Of a stretch of DNA of 64,000 bases, positions 6,814 to 15,983 are shown piece by piece (position 1 is the first letter of the stretch; each line of letters opens with the position of its first letter). The notes under the pieces are model-generated. The model was given only the letters and a program-made list of their open reading frames with translations, was not told where the DNA came from and did no database searches. The DNA lies in NCBI GenBank assembly GCA_945876385.1, contig CAMCNU010000001.1, positions 186,001-250,000 of the forward strand, written 5' to 3'. The stretch comes from an uncultured Veillonellaceae bacterium. GTDB taxonomy: Bacteria; Bacillota; Negativicutes; Veillonellales; Negativicoccaceae. Position numbers and translations under genes: made by a program.

Positions 6814-8187
6814 ATGAAAGTAACGCTTCCGCGCATCGTGATTGCGGGAACGCACAGCGGCGTCGGTAAAACGACGATTGTAACCGGGATAGTGGCGGCT
6901 CTTGCGCGCAAGGGGTATGCCGTGCAACCCTTCAAAGTGGGACCGGATTATATTGATCCCGGTTTTCATTCATTGGCCGCGGGGCGCCCGTCGTACAATC
7001 TGGATACATGGTTGGTTCCGGAAGAAAAATTAGCGTATAACTTTTCTGTCTTGGCGGATACAGCTGATATTTCGGTGATTGAAGGTGTGATGGGGCTGTA
7101 TGACGGCGGCGCAGGAGGTGTCAGCAGCAGTGCGGATATTGCGCTACGGCTGGGGGCACCGGTAGTGCTTGTTGTGAATGCACAGTCAATGGGACAGAGC
7201 GCAGGTGCGGTGGCACTCGGATACAAGATGTTTAATCCGCAGGTTCATTTGGCCGGCGTTATTTTAAATCGTATCGGTTCCGATCGACATGCGGAAATGA
7301 CGCGGGAGGCTGTTGAGAGTGTGGGCATCCCTGTTTTGGGAATCATCCGTCGCAATGAGCAATTGCAGACGCCGGAGCGACATTTGGGCTTGACACCGGT
7401 GACGGAGCTGAGTCCGGAAGAAGTCATCGAGCAGATGCGAGCGGTCATGGAAGTGTCGATTGACTGGGATCAATTATTGCAAATTGCCCGAAGTGCACCG
7501 GATATTCAATCGGATTGGCGGCCGGACGTCGCTGCGCCGATGGATGTGCGCATCGGTGTGGCACAGGATGAAGCGTTTTCTTTTTATTATCCGACAAGTC
7601 TTTCGTACTTGCAGTCGCAGGGGGCGACATTGGTGTTGTTCAGTCCGCTGCGTGACCGGTCCATTCCGGAGAATGTAGACGGCCTTATTTTCGGAGGCGG
7701 GTTCCCCGAAATGTTTTTGGAAGCGTTGACAGATAATACCTGCATGATGGAGTCGATTCGCCAGGCGGCGGCCAAAGGGATGCCGTTGTATGCGGAATGC
7801 GGGGGACTGATGTATCTGTGTCGTGAGTTGCGCGGGTTTGACGGGCGAGTATATCCGATGGTCGGTGTCGTGCCGGCGGTGACGGAGATGCAACAACGTT
7901 TGCAGCGAGTCGGGTATGTCACGGCAACGGCACGCCGCGACAGTGTTATTGCCGCGGAGTCGATGCAATTGCGCGGACATGAATTCCATTTTTCCAAATT
8001 GGTGCCGGACGATGCGGACGCGTTTCCCTGGGCGTATGATTTACAAGGAACAAGGCAGCGGGAAAGCCATTTGGAAGGATATGCCGAGGGGAATATCTTG
8101 GCATCTTATCTGCACATTGCATGGGACGGTAACGAAGCGGCCGCACGGCATTGGTTGCAGAGTTGTGCGGCATATCGAATGAGGTGA
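6814..8187 (+). CDS. cbiA: Cobyrinic acid a,c-diamide synthase
   Basis: A 457-residue enzyme that amidates the a and c side chains of cobyrinic (or hydrogenobyrinic) acid using ATP and glutamine. The P-loop AGTHSGVGKTT lies at residues 10-20, the substrate-binding FKVGPDYIDPG follows near 43, and the class I glutamine amidotransferase domain carries FGGGFPEMF and YAECGGLMYL with the nucleophile cysteine near residue 329. Length is normal for CbiA/CobB. It starts 11 bases after cbiL with AGGGAGGAG and ends 4 bases before cobO, so the three form one operon. Confidence 0.95.
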   Translation: MKVTLPRIVIAGTHSGVGKTTIVTGIVAALARKGYAVQPFKVGPDYIDPGFHSLAAGRPSYNLDTWLVPEEKLAYNFSVLADTADISVIEGVMGLYDGGAGGVSSSADIALRLGAPVVLVVNAQSMGQSAGAVALGYKMFNPQVHLAGVILNRIGSDRHAEMTREAVESVGIPVLGIIRRNEQLQTPERHLGLTPVTELSPEEVIEQMRAVMEVSIDWDQLLQIARSAPDIQSDWRPDVAAPMDVRIGVAQDEAFSFYYPTSLSYLQSQGATLVLFSPLRDRSIPENVDGLIFGGGFPEMFLEALTDNTCMMESIRQAAAKGMPLYAECGGLMYLCRELRGFDGRVYPMVGVVPAVTEMQQRLQRVGYVTATARRDSVIAAESMQLRGHEFHFSKLVPDDADAFPWAYDLQGTRQRESHLEGYAEGNILASYLHIAWDGNEAAARHWLQSCAAYRMR

Positions 8188-8191
8188 GAGA

Positions 8192-8749
8192 GTGGAAACG
8201 AGAAGTTCACATGTACCGGACGGATTGGTTTTGGTGAATACGGGGGAAGGCAAAGGGAAAACGACAGCCGCGCTGGGGACAGCGCTCCGAGCCTTCGGGA
8301 ACGGCCAAAAAGTCCTGATTTTTCAATTTATCAAAGGGTCGTGGAAGTATGGCGAGCTGGAAGCCATTCGTCGTTTGGGCGAGGGGATAGAAATCCGTCA
8401 AATGGGTGACGGGTTTGTCAAACACAACCAAGACGCGACGGAAGAGACGATAGCGGCACATCGGCAAAAAGCGGAAGAAGCATGGCAGAAATTATGCGAA
8501 GAGGTGCAGTCGGATCGATGGGATTTGATTGTACTGGATGAGATTAATTACGCTGTCCATTTCGGCTTATTGTCGGTGGGGGCGGTGGTGGACTTGATTG
8601 TGCACCGACCGAAGCGTTTGAATTTGATTTTGACCGGACGCTATGCGGCGCAAGAGGTTATCGATCAGGCGGATACCGTGACGGAAATGACCTTGGTCAA
8701 GCATGCATTTCAAAAAGGAATTCGTGCACGACGCGGTATTGAATATTGA
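8192..8749 (+). CDS. cobO: Cob(I)alamin adenosyltransferase, CobO/BtuR type
   Basis: A 185-residue corrinoid adenosyltransferase that transfers the adenosyl group of ATP to Co(I). The P-loop TGEGKGKTTAALG near residues 17-29, VLIFQFIKG, and LIVLDEINYAVHFGLL are the standard motifs. The GTG start is preceded by GAGGTGAGAG that overlaps the end of cbiA. It is the last gene of the left cobalamin block and is followed by a strong terminator. A second, unrelated adenosyltransferase (PduO type) is at 59270-59770. Confidence 0.95.
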   Translation: METRSSHVPDGLVLVNTGEGKGKTTAALGTALRAFGNGQKVLIFQFIKGSWKYGELEAIRRLGEGIEIRQMGDGFVKHNQDATEETIAAHRQKAEEAWQKLCEEVQSDRWDLIVLDEINYAVHFGLLSVGAVVDLIVHRPKRLNLILTGRYAAQEVIDQADTVTEMTLVKHAFQKGIRARRGIEY

Positions 8750-8753
8750 ATAA

Positions 8754-8785
8754 AAAGACGATGCTCTACGGAGCATCGTCTTTTT
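8754..8785 (+). terminator. Intrinsic terminator of the cobalamin operon
   Basis: AAAGACGATGCTC pairs perfectly with GAGCATCGTCTTT around a TACG loop, ending in a run of Ts. Confidence 0.92.
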
Positions 8786-8821
8786 ATAGTCACATGCGGG
8801 AGGTAAATCCTGTGGGAATGC

Positions 8822-8850
8822 TTTACATAAAAAACTTTTGATGTTACGAT
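8822..8850 (+). promoter_or_regulatory. Promoter for lysC-lysA
   Basis: TTTACA at 8822-8827, 17-base spacer, TACGAT at 8845-8850. Only about 45 bases of leader follow, so there is no room for a lysine riboswitch. Confidence 0.6.
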
Positions 8851-8900
8851 GATAACTAATCAATTCAGTCAAACAGATGCGGTTGGAAATGGAGAGAGCT

Positions 8901-10115
8901 ATGGCGTTACAAGTAAAAAAATTTGGGGGTTCTTCGGTGGCGACACCCGAGAAAATCAAACGTATTGCCGAGCGGGTGCTGGCACAAAAAGCGCCGGATG
9001 ATCGGATTGTGATTGTGGTTTCGGCGATGGGGGACAGTACGGATGAAATGATGAGCTTGGCGCGACAGTGTACGCATCGCGTGTACGGGCGTGAGCTGGA
9101 TATGCTGTTGACCACCGGAGAGCAGACGACGATTGCGCTACTGGCGATGACGCTAATGGAACTGGGACATCCGGCGATTTCGCTGACAGGGCCGCAAGCC
9201 GGTATACAGACCGATCGTGCCTACGGAAAAGGTCGGATTTTGGCGATTCAACCGGATCGGGTATTTGAGGCGTTGGATGCCGGCAATATTGTGGTAGTGG
9301 CCGGATTTCAGGGACTGGCAGACAACGGCGATTTAATCACACTCGGACGCGGGGGCAGTGATACGACAGCGGTCGCTTTGGCAGGCGCGTTACAGGCGGA
9401 TGTTTGTGAGATCTTCACGGATGTGGAAGGGGTGTACAGCGCGGATCCGCGTGTGGTACCGAATGCATTCAAAATGCAGGAAATCACTTATGGAGAAATG
9501 TTGGAGATGGCACGTCTGGGGGCGGGAGTCATGCAGCCTCGGGCGGTGGAAATGGGAAGCCGCTACCATGTGCCGATTCATGTACGGTCTACGTTTGCAG
9601 ATGTCGGCGGAACAATGATACAGGAGGCATACACGGTGGAGGATCAAGGAAACAGAATTTGCGGTGTCGCGCATGATACCAATGTGACGAAAGTAGCGGT
9701 TCTGGGTGTTGACAATCGTCCCGGAACGGCGCATATGATTTTTGACTGTTTGGCCAAATCGGGGATTGATGTGGACATGATTGTACAGAGTATCCGCGAA
9801 TCGGATGATTCGCGGACGGATATCGTGTTTACCATTTCCGAGACGGACTTGCCGCAAGCGCAGGAAGCGCTGGCAGCATTTACCGGTGAGGAGGCATTGC
9901 CGACGATTTTGTTTACTTCGCACGTCGCCAAAATATCGGTTGTCGGTGCCGGTATGCTGGGCACACCGGGGGTTGCGGCCCGCATGTTCGGCGCATTGGG
10001 GGCGGCCGGAATCAATATTCAGATTATCAGTACGTCGGAAATCAGTATTTCCTGCCTGATTGATGAAGCTGATGTAGAAAAAGCGGTGGCATGTATTCAT
10101 GACACGTTTTTGTGA
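8901..10115 (+). CDS. lysC: Aspartate kinase
   Basis: A 404-residue aspartokinase, the first step of the aspartate family pathway. The N-terminal VKKFGGSSVATPEKI, the TLGRGGSDTTAVALAGAL loop and two C-terminal ACT domains (from about residue 270, including VLGVDNRPGTAHMIF and VVGAGMLGTPGVAARMF) are present. The ATG at 8901 follows GGAGAG; an earlier in-frame ATG at 8877 has no ribosome binding site and would add eight non-conserved residues. The ACT domains indicate feedback control by lysine and/or threonine. It runs directly into lysA. Confidence 0.95.
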   Translation: MALQVKKFGGSSVATPEKIKRIAERVLAQKAPDDRIVIVVSAMGDSTDEMMSLARQCTHRVYGRELDMLLTTGEQTTIALLAMTLMELGHPAISLTGPQAGIQTDRAYGKGRILAIQPDRVFEALDAGNIVVVAGFQGLADNGDLITLGRGGSDTTAVALAGALQADVCEIFTDVEGVYSADPRVVPNAFKMQEITYGEMLEMARLGAGVMQPRAVEMGSRYHVPIHVRSTFADVGGTMIQEAYTVEDQGNRICGVAHDTNVTKVAVLGVDNRPGTAHMIFDCLAKSGIDVDMIVQSIRESDDSRTDIVFTISETDLPQAQEALAAFTGEEALPTILFTSHVAKISVVGAGMLGTPGVAARMFGALGAAGINIQIISTSEISISCLIDEADVEKAVACIHDTFL

Positions 10116-10122
10116 GGGTGGA

Positions 10123-11367
10123 ATGAAACCGTTACCGTGCTCGGAAGAGCGGTTGGAGCGCATTGCAAAACGATATGGCACGCCGTTTCATCTATACGAT
10201 GAGGCCGGCATCCGGGAGAATGTGCGTCGCTTACAAGCGGCTTTTGCGTGGAATTCGGGATTCAAAGAATATTTTGCAGTGAAGGCGAATCCCAATCCGT
10301 ATTTGTTGGAGATTCTGCGTGATGAGGGCTGCGCTGCGGATTGCAGTTCGCCCGCGGAGTTGGTGTTGGCGAATGCAGTGGGCTGGAGCGGGGAAGAGAT
10401 TCTCTTTTCTTCCAACAATACGACACCGGAGGAGTATGCCCAAGCGCATCGTCTGGGCGCTATCATCAATGTGGATGATATTTCTCATGTGGACGGTCTG
10501 CGGGCGCAAAACACGTTGCCGGATTGTATTTGTTTTCGCTATAACCCGGGGAAAAGCGGCATCGGCAACGATATTATCGGGGAGCCGCATGAGGCCAAGT
10601 ACGGGATGACCCGTACGCAAATTCTCCAAGCCGTTCGCTGGGCGCGCGAAGCAGGTATTCGTCGAATCGGATTGCATACGATGGTCGTGTCCAACGAATT
10701 AAGTGAGGACGCGCTGGCAGCCACTGCAGAAATGATGTTCATGTTGGCTGTCGAGGTGCAGCAAGACAGTGACGTCCGTGTAGAGATGATAGACTTGGGC
10801 GGCGGTATCGGTATTCCCTATCATCCGTCAGAAACGGCGGTATCTTATGCGCGGTACGGTAAGCGTGTACAGACGCTTTTTGAACGTTACTTACGTCCGC
10901 AAGGATTGGGGGAAACGGCTGTCTGGCTGGAATGCGGCCGTGCGATTACCGGTCCGTACGGGTGGCTGGTGACGCGTGCGATTCGTCACAAAGATACATA
11001 CAAGCAGTATGTCGGGGTTGATGCGTCCATGGCGGATTTAATGCGACCGGGGATGTACGGTGCCTATCACCATATTACGGTCGCGGGCGCGAGTGAACCG
11101 GCGACACAGTACTATGATATTGTCGGTTCTCTATGTGAAAATAATGATAAGTTTGCGATTAATCGCCGATTGCCTGTCATCCGGGAGGGAGATATACTGG
11201 TGATTCATGATACCGGCGCACACGGCTATGCGATGGGGTTTAACTACAACGGGAAGCTGAGGTCAAAAGAACTTTTGCTGACGGCGGAAGGGGATGTACG
11301 TTGTATTCGTCGGGCGGAAACGTTGACGGATTATTTTGCGACATTGGACTATCCGGGGTTACCCTAG
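10123..11367 (+). CDS. lysA: Diaminopimelate decarboxylase
   Basis: A 414-residue PLP enzyme of fold type III that makes lysine from meso-diaminopimelate. The PLP lysine is in EYFAVKANPNPY, the glycine-rich phosphate-binding segment is DLGGGIGIPY, and the C-terminal barrel has LECGRAITGPYGWL and SLCENNDKFAINR with the active-site cysteine. The ATG at 10123 has GAGGG upstream; another in-frame ATG at 10099 overlaps lysC by 17 bases. Carboxynorspermidine decarboxylase is a related alternative, but pairing with lysC argues for lysine synthesis. Confidence 0.92.
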   Translation: MKPLPCSEERLERIAKRYGTPFHLYDEAGIRENVRRLQAAFAWNSGFKEYFAVKANPNPYLLEILRDEGCAADCSSPAELVLANAVGWSGEEILFSSNNTTPEEYAQAHRLGAIINVDDISHVDGLRAQNTLPDCICFRYNPGKSGIGNDIIGEPHEAKYGMTRTQILQAVRWAREAGIRRIGLHTMVVSNELSEDALAATAEMMFMLAVEVQQDSDVRVEMIDLGGGIGIPYHPSETAVSYARYGKRVQTLFERYLRPQGLGETAVWLECGRAITGPYGWLVTRAIRHKDTYKQYVGVDASMADLMRPGMYGAYHHITVAGASEPATQYYDIVGSLCENNDKFAINRRLPVIREGDILVIHDTGAHGYAMGFNYNGKLRSKELLLTAEGDVRCIRRAETLTDYFATLDYPGLP

Positions 11368-11380
11368 GGTGTCAGAGACA

Positions 11381-11413
11381 AAACATATCGACTGTCGGTC
11401 GATATGTTTTTTT
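11381..11413 (+). terminator. Terminator after lysA
   Basis: AAACATATCGAC and GTCGATATGTTT form a perfect 12-base-pair stem followed by a T run. Confidence 0.92.
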
Positions 11414-11424
11414 GTGTAGAAAAT

Positions 11425-11453
11425 TTGACAATATACCGGAAATAGAGTAACCT
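11425..11453 (+). promoter_or_regulatory. Promoter of the suf operon
   Basis: TTGACA at 11425-11430, 17-base spacer, TAACCT at 11448-11453. The -10 overlaps the left arm of the inverted repeat described next. Confidence 0.7.
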
Positions 11454-11491
11454 AAACTATAGGATATTGAAAAAATTATATGTAGTTTAGG
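11451..11491 (+). promoter_or_regulatory. Inverted repeat joining the suf promoter -10 and the sufC ribosome binding site
   Basis: CCTAAACTA (11451-11459) and TAGTTTAGG (11483-11491) are exact reverse complements separated by 23 bases. The left arm covers the end of the -10 box and the right arm runs into the AGGGAGG ribosome binding site of sufC. It could be two operator half-sites for an iron-sulfur or iron sensing repressor, or an mRNA hairpin that limits sufC translation. Confidence 0.55.
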
Positions 11492-11499
11492 GAGGATAT

Positions 11500-12249
11500 A
11501 TGAGCGAATTGCTACGGATTGAAAACCTGCATGTTACGGCAGGCGAGAAGGAATTGTTGCACGGCATCAATTTGACGGTCAACGAAGGCGAAATTCACGT
11601 CATCATGGGGACAAACGGTGCCGGCAAATCGACGTTGATGCACTCCATTATGGGGAATCCTTCATACAATGTGACCGAAGGGAGTATTGTCTTTTGCGGT
11701 GAGGACATTACGGAGATGGATGTAGATGAGCGAGCCAAGTTGGGGCTTTTTTTATCGTTCCAAAACCCGCTGGCCGTGCCCGGAATTACTGTCGAAAACT
11801 TTTTGCGTACAGCGAAGACGACCATTAGGGGAGAGCAGCAGCGGCTATTTCCGTTTAAGCGGAAATTGCAGCAGCAAATGCGAGAGCTGGATATGAATGC
11901 GGAATATGCCGAACGGTATTTGAATGACGGTTTCTCGGGCGGTGAACGGAAAAAGAATGAGATTTTGCAGATGAAGATGTTAAATCCGAAATTGGCGATG
12001 CTGGATGAAACGGACTCCGGCCTGGATGTGGATGCGGTTCGAGTTGTATCGAAAAATGTATCGGAGTTCCATACGGAATCCAATTCGCTCATTATTATTA
12101 CTCACCATAATCAGATTTTGCAATATTTGCGTCCGGATATCGTTCACGTATTGATGGACGGACGCTTGGTCAAAACCGGCCCCGCGTCGTTGATTGATGA
12201 GATTGAGGCAAGGGGATTTGAACATTTCCGAAGTGAGGCGACCGTATGA
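11500..12249 (+). CDS. sufC: SufC ATPase of the SUF iron-sulfur assembly complex
   Basis: A 249-residue cytosolic ABC-type ATPase that powers the SufBCD scaffold. Walker A GTNGAGKST lies near residue 38, the Q-loop at LSFQNPLAVPG, the signature FSGGERKKNEI near 148, and Walker B KLAMLDETDSGLD. The ERKKNE variant of the signature is characteristic of SufC. It has a strong AGGGAGG site and overlaps sufB by 4 bases. Confidence 0.97.
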   Translation: MSELLRIENLHVTAGEKELLHGINLTVNEGEIHVIMGTNGAGKSTLMHSIMGNPSYNVTEGSIVFCGEDITEMDVDERAKLGLFLSFQNPLAVPGITVENFLRTAKTTIRGEQQRLFPFKRKLQQQMRELDMNAEYAERYLNDGFSGGERKKNEILQMKMLNPKLAMLDETDSGLDVDAVRVVSKNVSEFHTESNSLIIITHHNQILQYLRPDIVHVLMDGRLVKTGPASLIDEIEARGFEHFRSEATV

Positions 12250-13661
12250 CAGAGGAAAAACGTAAAAAGACCTATGTCGAAGATGTCGACCGCGGGATTT
12301 ACGACATTCGCGATGCGTTCAATCCCGCCTATCGCTCCGAGTCGGGATTGACGCCGGACATTGTACGGGAGATATCGGCGCATAAAAACGAACCGAAATG
12401 GATGCTCGATTTTCGTCTGCGCTCACTGGCGATTTACGAATCGTTGGATGTGCCGCCGTGGGCGCCTGACTTGTCCGATTTGCATATGGAGGACATTATC
12501 ACTTACGTCCGACCGCGCACGGATATGAAGGCCAGTTGGGATGATGTACCGAAGGAAATCAAGGATACGTTTGATCGGTTGGGGATTCCGAAAGCAGAGC
12601 AGACTTCGCTGGCAGGGGTAGGCGCCCAGTACGACTCCGAAGTGGTATATCACAGTATTCAGGAAGATTTAGTGCGACAAGGGGTCATCTATACGGATTT
12701 TGAGTCGGCCTTGCGCGAGTACGAAGACATCATCCGTAAATATTTTATGACGTTGATACCGCCGACCGACCATAAATTTGCCGCATTGCACGGTGCGGTC
12801 TGGTCGGGCGGGTCCTTTGTCTATGTACCGGCGGGAGTCGATGTGCAGATCCCCTTGCAGAGCTATTTCCGGTTGAATGCTCCCGGGGCCGGGCAATTTG
12901 AGCACACGCTGATTATCGTGGAAGACGGTGCCAAGTGTCATTTTATTGAAGGTTGCTCCGCACCGCGTTACAATGTGGCCAATTTGCATGCCGGTGCCGT
13001 CGAGCTGTTTGTCGGAGACCATGCGTCATTACGGTATTCGACGATTGAAAATTGGTCGAAAAACATGTATAACTTGAATACCAAACGAGCGGTTATCGGT
13101 GCGCATTCGACGATGGAATGGGTCAGCGGCTCGTTCGGTTCACATACGACGATGTTGTATCCGATGACCATTCTCAAAGGTGAGGGGAGTCATTGCGAAT
13201 TTACCGGAATTACGTTTGCCGGTGAGGGGCAGACGCTGGATACCGGCTCCAAGGTGGTGCACGTGGGAGCGGGTACGACCTCGAATATCAATTCCAAGTC
13301 GATTTCCAAAGCCGGCGGAGCGGCGATTTATCGCGGGTTTTTGCGAATCGGACCGAATGCCAAAGGCAGCAAGGCGACGGTCAGCTGCGAATCGCTGATG
13401 CTCGATGCGCAGTCGCGTTCCGATACGGTGCCGGACATTATCATTGAAAATGATGACATCGATTTGGGACATGAGGCTAAAATCGGCCGCATCAGTGACG
13501 AGTCCATTTTCTACTTGATGACGAGAGGATTGTCGGAAGAAGAAGCCAAAGCGATGATTGTGCGCGGGTTTGCCGAGCCGATTTCCAAGGAGTTGCCGTT
13601 GGAATATGCGGTCGAGATGAATAATTTGATTCAACTTGAGTTTGAAGGGTCAATCGGTTAA
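12246..13661 (+). CDS. sufB: SufB scaffold protein
   Basis: A 471-residue core subunit of the SufBC2D complex on which [Fe-S] clusters are assembled. The long beta-helix region contains VPAGVDVQIPLQSYFRLNA, the cysteine-containing HFIEGCSAPRY and KATVSCESLMLDAQSRSDT, and the C-terminal helix RGLSEEEAKAMIVRGFAEP. It overlaps sufC by 4 bases and ends 12 bases before sufD, so the operon is tightly coupled. Confidence 0.97.
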   Translation: MTEEKRKKTYVEDVDRGIYDIRDAFNPAYRSESGLTPDIVREISAHKNEPKWMLDFRLRSLAIYESLDVPPWAPDLSDLHMEDIITYVRPRTDMKASWDDVPKEIKDTFDRLGIPKAEQTSLAGVGAQYDSEVVYHSIQEDLVRQGVIYTDFESALREYEDIIRKYFMTLIPPTDHKFAALHGAVWSGGSFVYVPAGVDVQIPLQSYFRLNAPGAGQFEHTLIIVEDGAKCHFIEGCSAPRYNVANLHAGAVELFVGDHASLRYSTIENWSKNMYNLNTKRAVIGAHSTMEWVSGSFGSHTTMLYPMTILKGEGSHCEFTGITFAGEGQTLDTGSKVVHVGAGTTSNINSKSISKAGGAAIYRGFLRIGPNAKGSKATVSCESLMLDAQSRSDTVPDIIIENDDIDLGHEAKIGRISDESIFYLMTRGLSEEEAKAMIVRGFAEPISKELPLEYAVEMNNLIQLEFEGSIG

Positions 13662-13673
13662 GGAGGAATGATG

Positions 13674-14759
13674 ATGAATACGACATTTAACCTGCTGCCG
13701 ATGACAACATTTCGTTGGACCAAGTCGAATGCGACGGAGATGGAGGTCTTGCCGCCGGAGGAAGCTGTCGGCGCCCGTGCCGTATGGAGCGGTGATATCG
13801 AGCGAGTGACGGCGGCACAGGACAAGCAGGCGGAAGCAATCTGGCAGGCGCAGCGACGCGAATTTCGCGGCGCGAGTCCGGAAACCCTGGCTGCGGCTTT
13901 GGGCAGTGAATCAGAGCGCTTTTCCGTACAGGTGGCGGCTGGTGAAACGGCCGATTTGCGGGTAGATGTAACGCTGCGCCACGATGCGTTGAACTGGCTG
14001 GGGCTCATCGTTGTACAGTTGGAGCCGCAGGCACAGCTTCATTTGACGATTGCATTGTCGGCAGAAGACGAGGGCGGCCAAATCAACTACGGACTGATTG
14101 CGGATTTGGCGGAAGATGCGCGTTTGACCGTCACCAAGGTCCACACCGGCAAGGAATGTATGACAACCATCGAGCATCGGTATACCGCCTTGGCCGAGCG
14201 GGCAGAGGCGGAGTATCTGGCGGCGGAATTCGGTGCACGGCGTGTGGTCTACCACGGCGATGCGGATTTGCGCGGAGATGAGTCCGCCATTTCGGAAGAA
14301 TGTATCTATATCGGTACGCATGACGAGCATATCGACCTGTATTATGACCGCAATCAATACGGCAAGCGCAGTCGTTCGCATCTGGCGACGTATGGGGCGC
14401 TGAGGGATTCGTCTAAAAAAGTATTCCGTGGCTGTATCGATTTCAAACGCGGTGCATCCGGTTCGGTCGGTAACGAAGAAGACTATGTCATCTTGCTGAG
14501 CGATCGCGTCAAAAATGTGTCGCTGCCGTTATTGTTGTGTACGGAAGATGATGTACAGGGTAATCATGCGTCAAGCTCAGGGCAAATCGACAAAGAGCGG
14601 ATGTTTTATTTGATGACGCGCGGATTCTCCAAAGAGGATGCCAAACGGATGGTTGTGGAAGCAATGTTGCGGCCGGCGATCGATCGAATTGCCGCCGATG
14701 ACTTGCGGGCCAACGTGTTGCATGCGGTAGCGCAAAAAATGGATGTGACTGACAAATGA
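13674..14759 (+). CDS. sufD: SufD-like scaffold partner
   Basis: A 361-residue SufD family protein that pairs with SufB. The N-terminal third is poorly conserved, as usual; the C-terminal region has VFRGCIDFKRGASGSVGNEE, LLLCTEDDVQGNHASSSGQI with the conserved histidine, and FYLMTRGFSKEDAKRMVVEA. Three ATG codons (13668, 13671, 13674) follow AGGAGGA; 13674 has the best spacing. It overlaps sufS by 4 bases. Confidence 0.92.
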   Translation: MNTTFNLLPMTTFRWTKSNATEMEVLPPEEAVGARAVWSGDIERVTAAQDKQAEAIWQAQRREFRGASPETLAAALGSESERFSVQVAAGETADLRVDVTLRHDALNWLGLIVVQLEPQAQLHLTIALSAEDEGGQINYGLIADLAEDARLTVTKVHTGKECMTTIEHRYTALAERAEAEYLAAEFGARRVVYHGDADLRGDESAISEECIYIGTHDEHIDLYYDRNQYGKRSRSHLATYGALRDSSKKVFRGCIDFKRGASGSVGNEEDYVILLSDRVKNVSLPLLLCTEDDVQGNHASSSGQIDKERMFYLMTRGFSKEDAKRMVVEAMLRPAIDRIAADDLRANVLHAVAQKMDVTDK

Positions 14760-15979
14760 AATTGATTCATACCGTGAGAGATGATTTTCCCTTGTTTCGA
14801 CAGGGATTTTCACCGCGACTGGTTTATTTTGACAATGCGGCCACAACGCAGCACCCGCAGGCCGTACTGGATGCTGTCAGGCAGTATGAAACGACGGCAA
14901 ACGGAAATCCGCACCGCGGTGCGCACTATTTGGCAACGGCGGCATCTGCGGCCTATGAAGAGGCGCGCCGCACGGTTTCGGATTTTATCGGTGCCAAGGA
15001 ACCGGCTGAGGTCATTTTTACGCGAAATGCGACGGAAAGCCTGAACTTAATCGCTCGCAGCTATGGGGAAACGCATCTCTCGGCAGGTGACAATATCGTG
15101 ATTACAATCGCGGAGCACCATGCCAACCTGGTGACCTGGCAACGTGTAGCGGCACGTACGGGCGCAGAGCTGCGCTATATCTATGTCGATGCGGACGGCC
15201 GTTTTGTGGAAGATGATTTTGCCAAAATCGATCGACATACGAAGATTGTCGCTTTTGCGGAAATCAGCAATGTATTGGGTATGAAAGTACCGGTACGGCA
15301 ATTGACAGACTTGGCGCATGCGGTCGGCGCGGTTGTCGTGCTGGACGGGGCCCAGTCCGCGCCGCATATCCCGGTGAATGTACAGGAACTGGATTGCGAT
15401 TTCTTTGTATTTTCCGGTCACAAAATGTTGGCCCTGCAAGGTATCGGCGTACTTTACGGTAAACGCTCCCTGTTGGAAGAGATGGAGCCGTTTAACCTGG
15501 GCGGGGATATGATTGAATATGTCCGGGAACAGGAAACGACATTTAACGTCTTACCGTTCAAGTTTGAAGCGGGAACGCCGAATGTTGTCGGTGCGGTGTC
15601 ACTGGCGGCGGCGATTCGCTACCTTAACGAAATCGGTTGGGAGGCAATCATGGCGCACGAGTCGGAATTGACGCAGGCACTGTTGGCCGGACTGCAATCC
15701 TATCCGTATGTCCGACTGCTGGGTAGCGACAATCCGGCAGAAAAATACGGCGTTCTTACGTTTTTGATCGATGAGGTGCATCCGCACGACGTTGCGACGA
15801 TTTTGGACAGTTACGGAATCGCGATTCGCTCGGGCCATCATTGCGCGCAACCGTTGGGGGCGTATTTACAGGCGCCGGCGAGCAATCGGGTCAGTGTGTA
15901 TATCTATAACACGCAGGAGGAAGTCGACTATTTTCTGAATGCGTTGCCACAGGTACGAAAACAAATGGGATTGCGGTGA
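14756..15979 (+). CDS. sufS: Cysteine desulfurase SufS
   Basis: A 407-residue group II cysteine desulfurase, PLP-dependent, supplying sulfur to SufU. VYFDNAATTQHPQAV near residue 22, the VVVLDGAQSAPHIPVNV aspartate/histidine segment, FFVFSGHKMLALQGIGVLYG with the PLP lysine, and IRSGHHCAQPLGAYLQ with the catalytic cysteine near residue 362 are all present. It overlaps sufD by 4 bases. Confidence 0.96.
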   Translation: MKLIHTVRDDFPLFRQGFSPRLVYFDNAATTQHPQAVLDAVRQYETTANGNPHRGAHYLATAASAAYEEARRTVSDFIGAKEPAEVIFTRNATESLNLIARSYGETHLSAGDNIVITIAEHHANLVTWQRVAARTGAELRYIYVDADGRFVEDDFAKIDRHTKIVAFAEISNVLGMKVPVRQLTDLAHAVGAVVVLDGAQSAPHIPVNVQELDCDFFVFSGHKMLALQGIGVLYGKRSLLEEMEPFNLGGDMIEYVREQETTFNVLPFKFEAGTPNVVGAVSLAAAIRYLNEIGWEAIMAHESELTQALLAGLQSYPYVRLLGSDNPAEKYGVLTFLIDEVHPHDVATILDSYGIAIRSGHHCAQPLGAYLQAPASNRVSVYIYNTQEEVDYFLNALPQVRKQMGLR

Positions 15980-15983
15980 TAGG

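Noticed and set aside
8786-8900. Lysine riboswitch before lysC
   Set aside because: Only about 45 bases lie between the likely start of transcription and the start codon, too short for that aptamer.
9390-10181. 263-codon reverse frame opposite lysC
   Set aside because: Shadow of lysC; translation rich in His/Arg/Asn with no recognisable domain or ribosome binding site.
10123-11367. Carboxynorspermidine decarboxylase as alternative for lysA
   Set aside because: Adjacent aspartate kinase and normal DAP decarboxylase motifs make lysine synthesis the better call.
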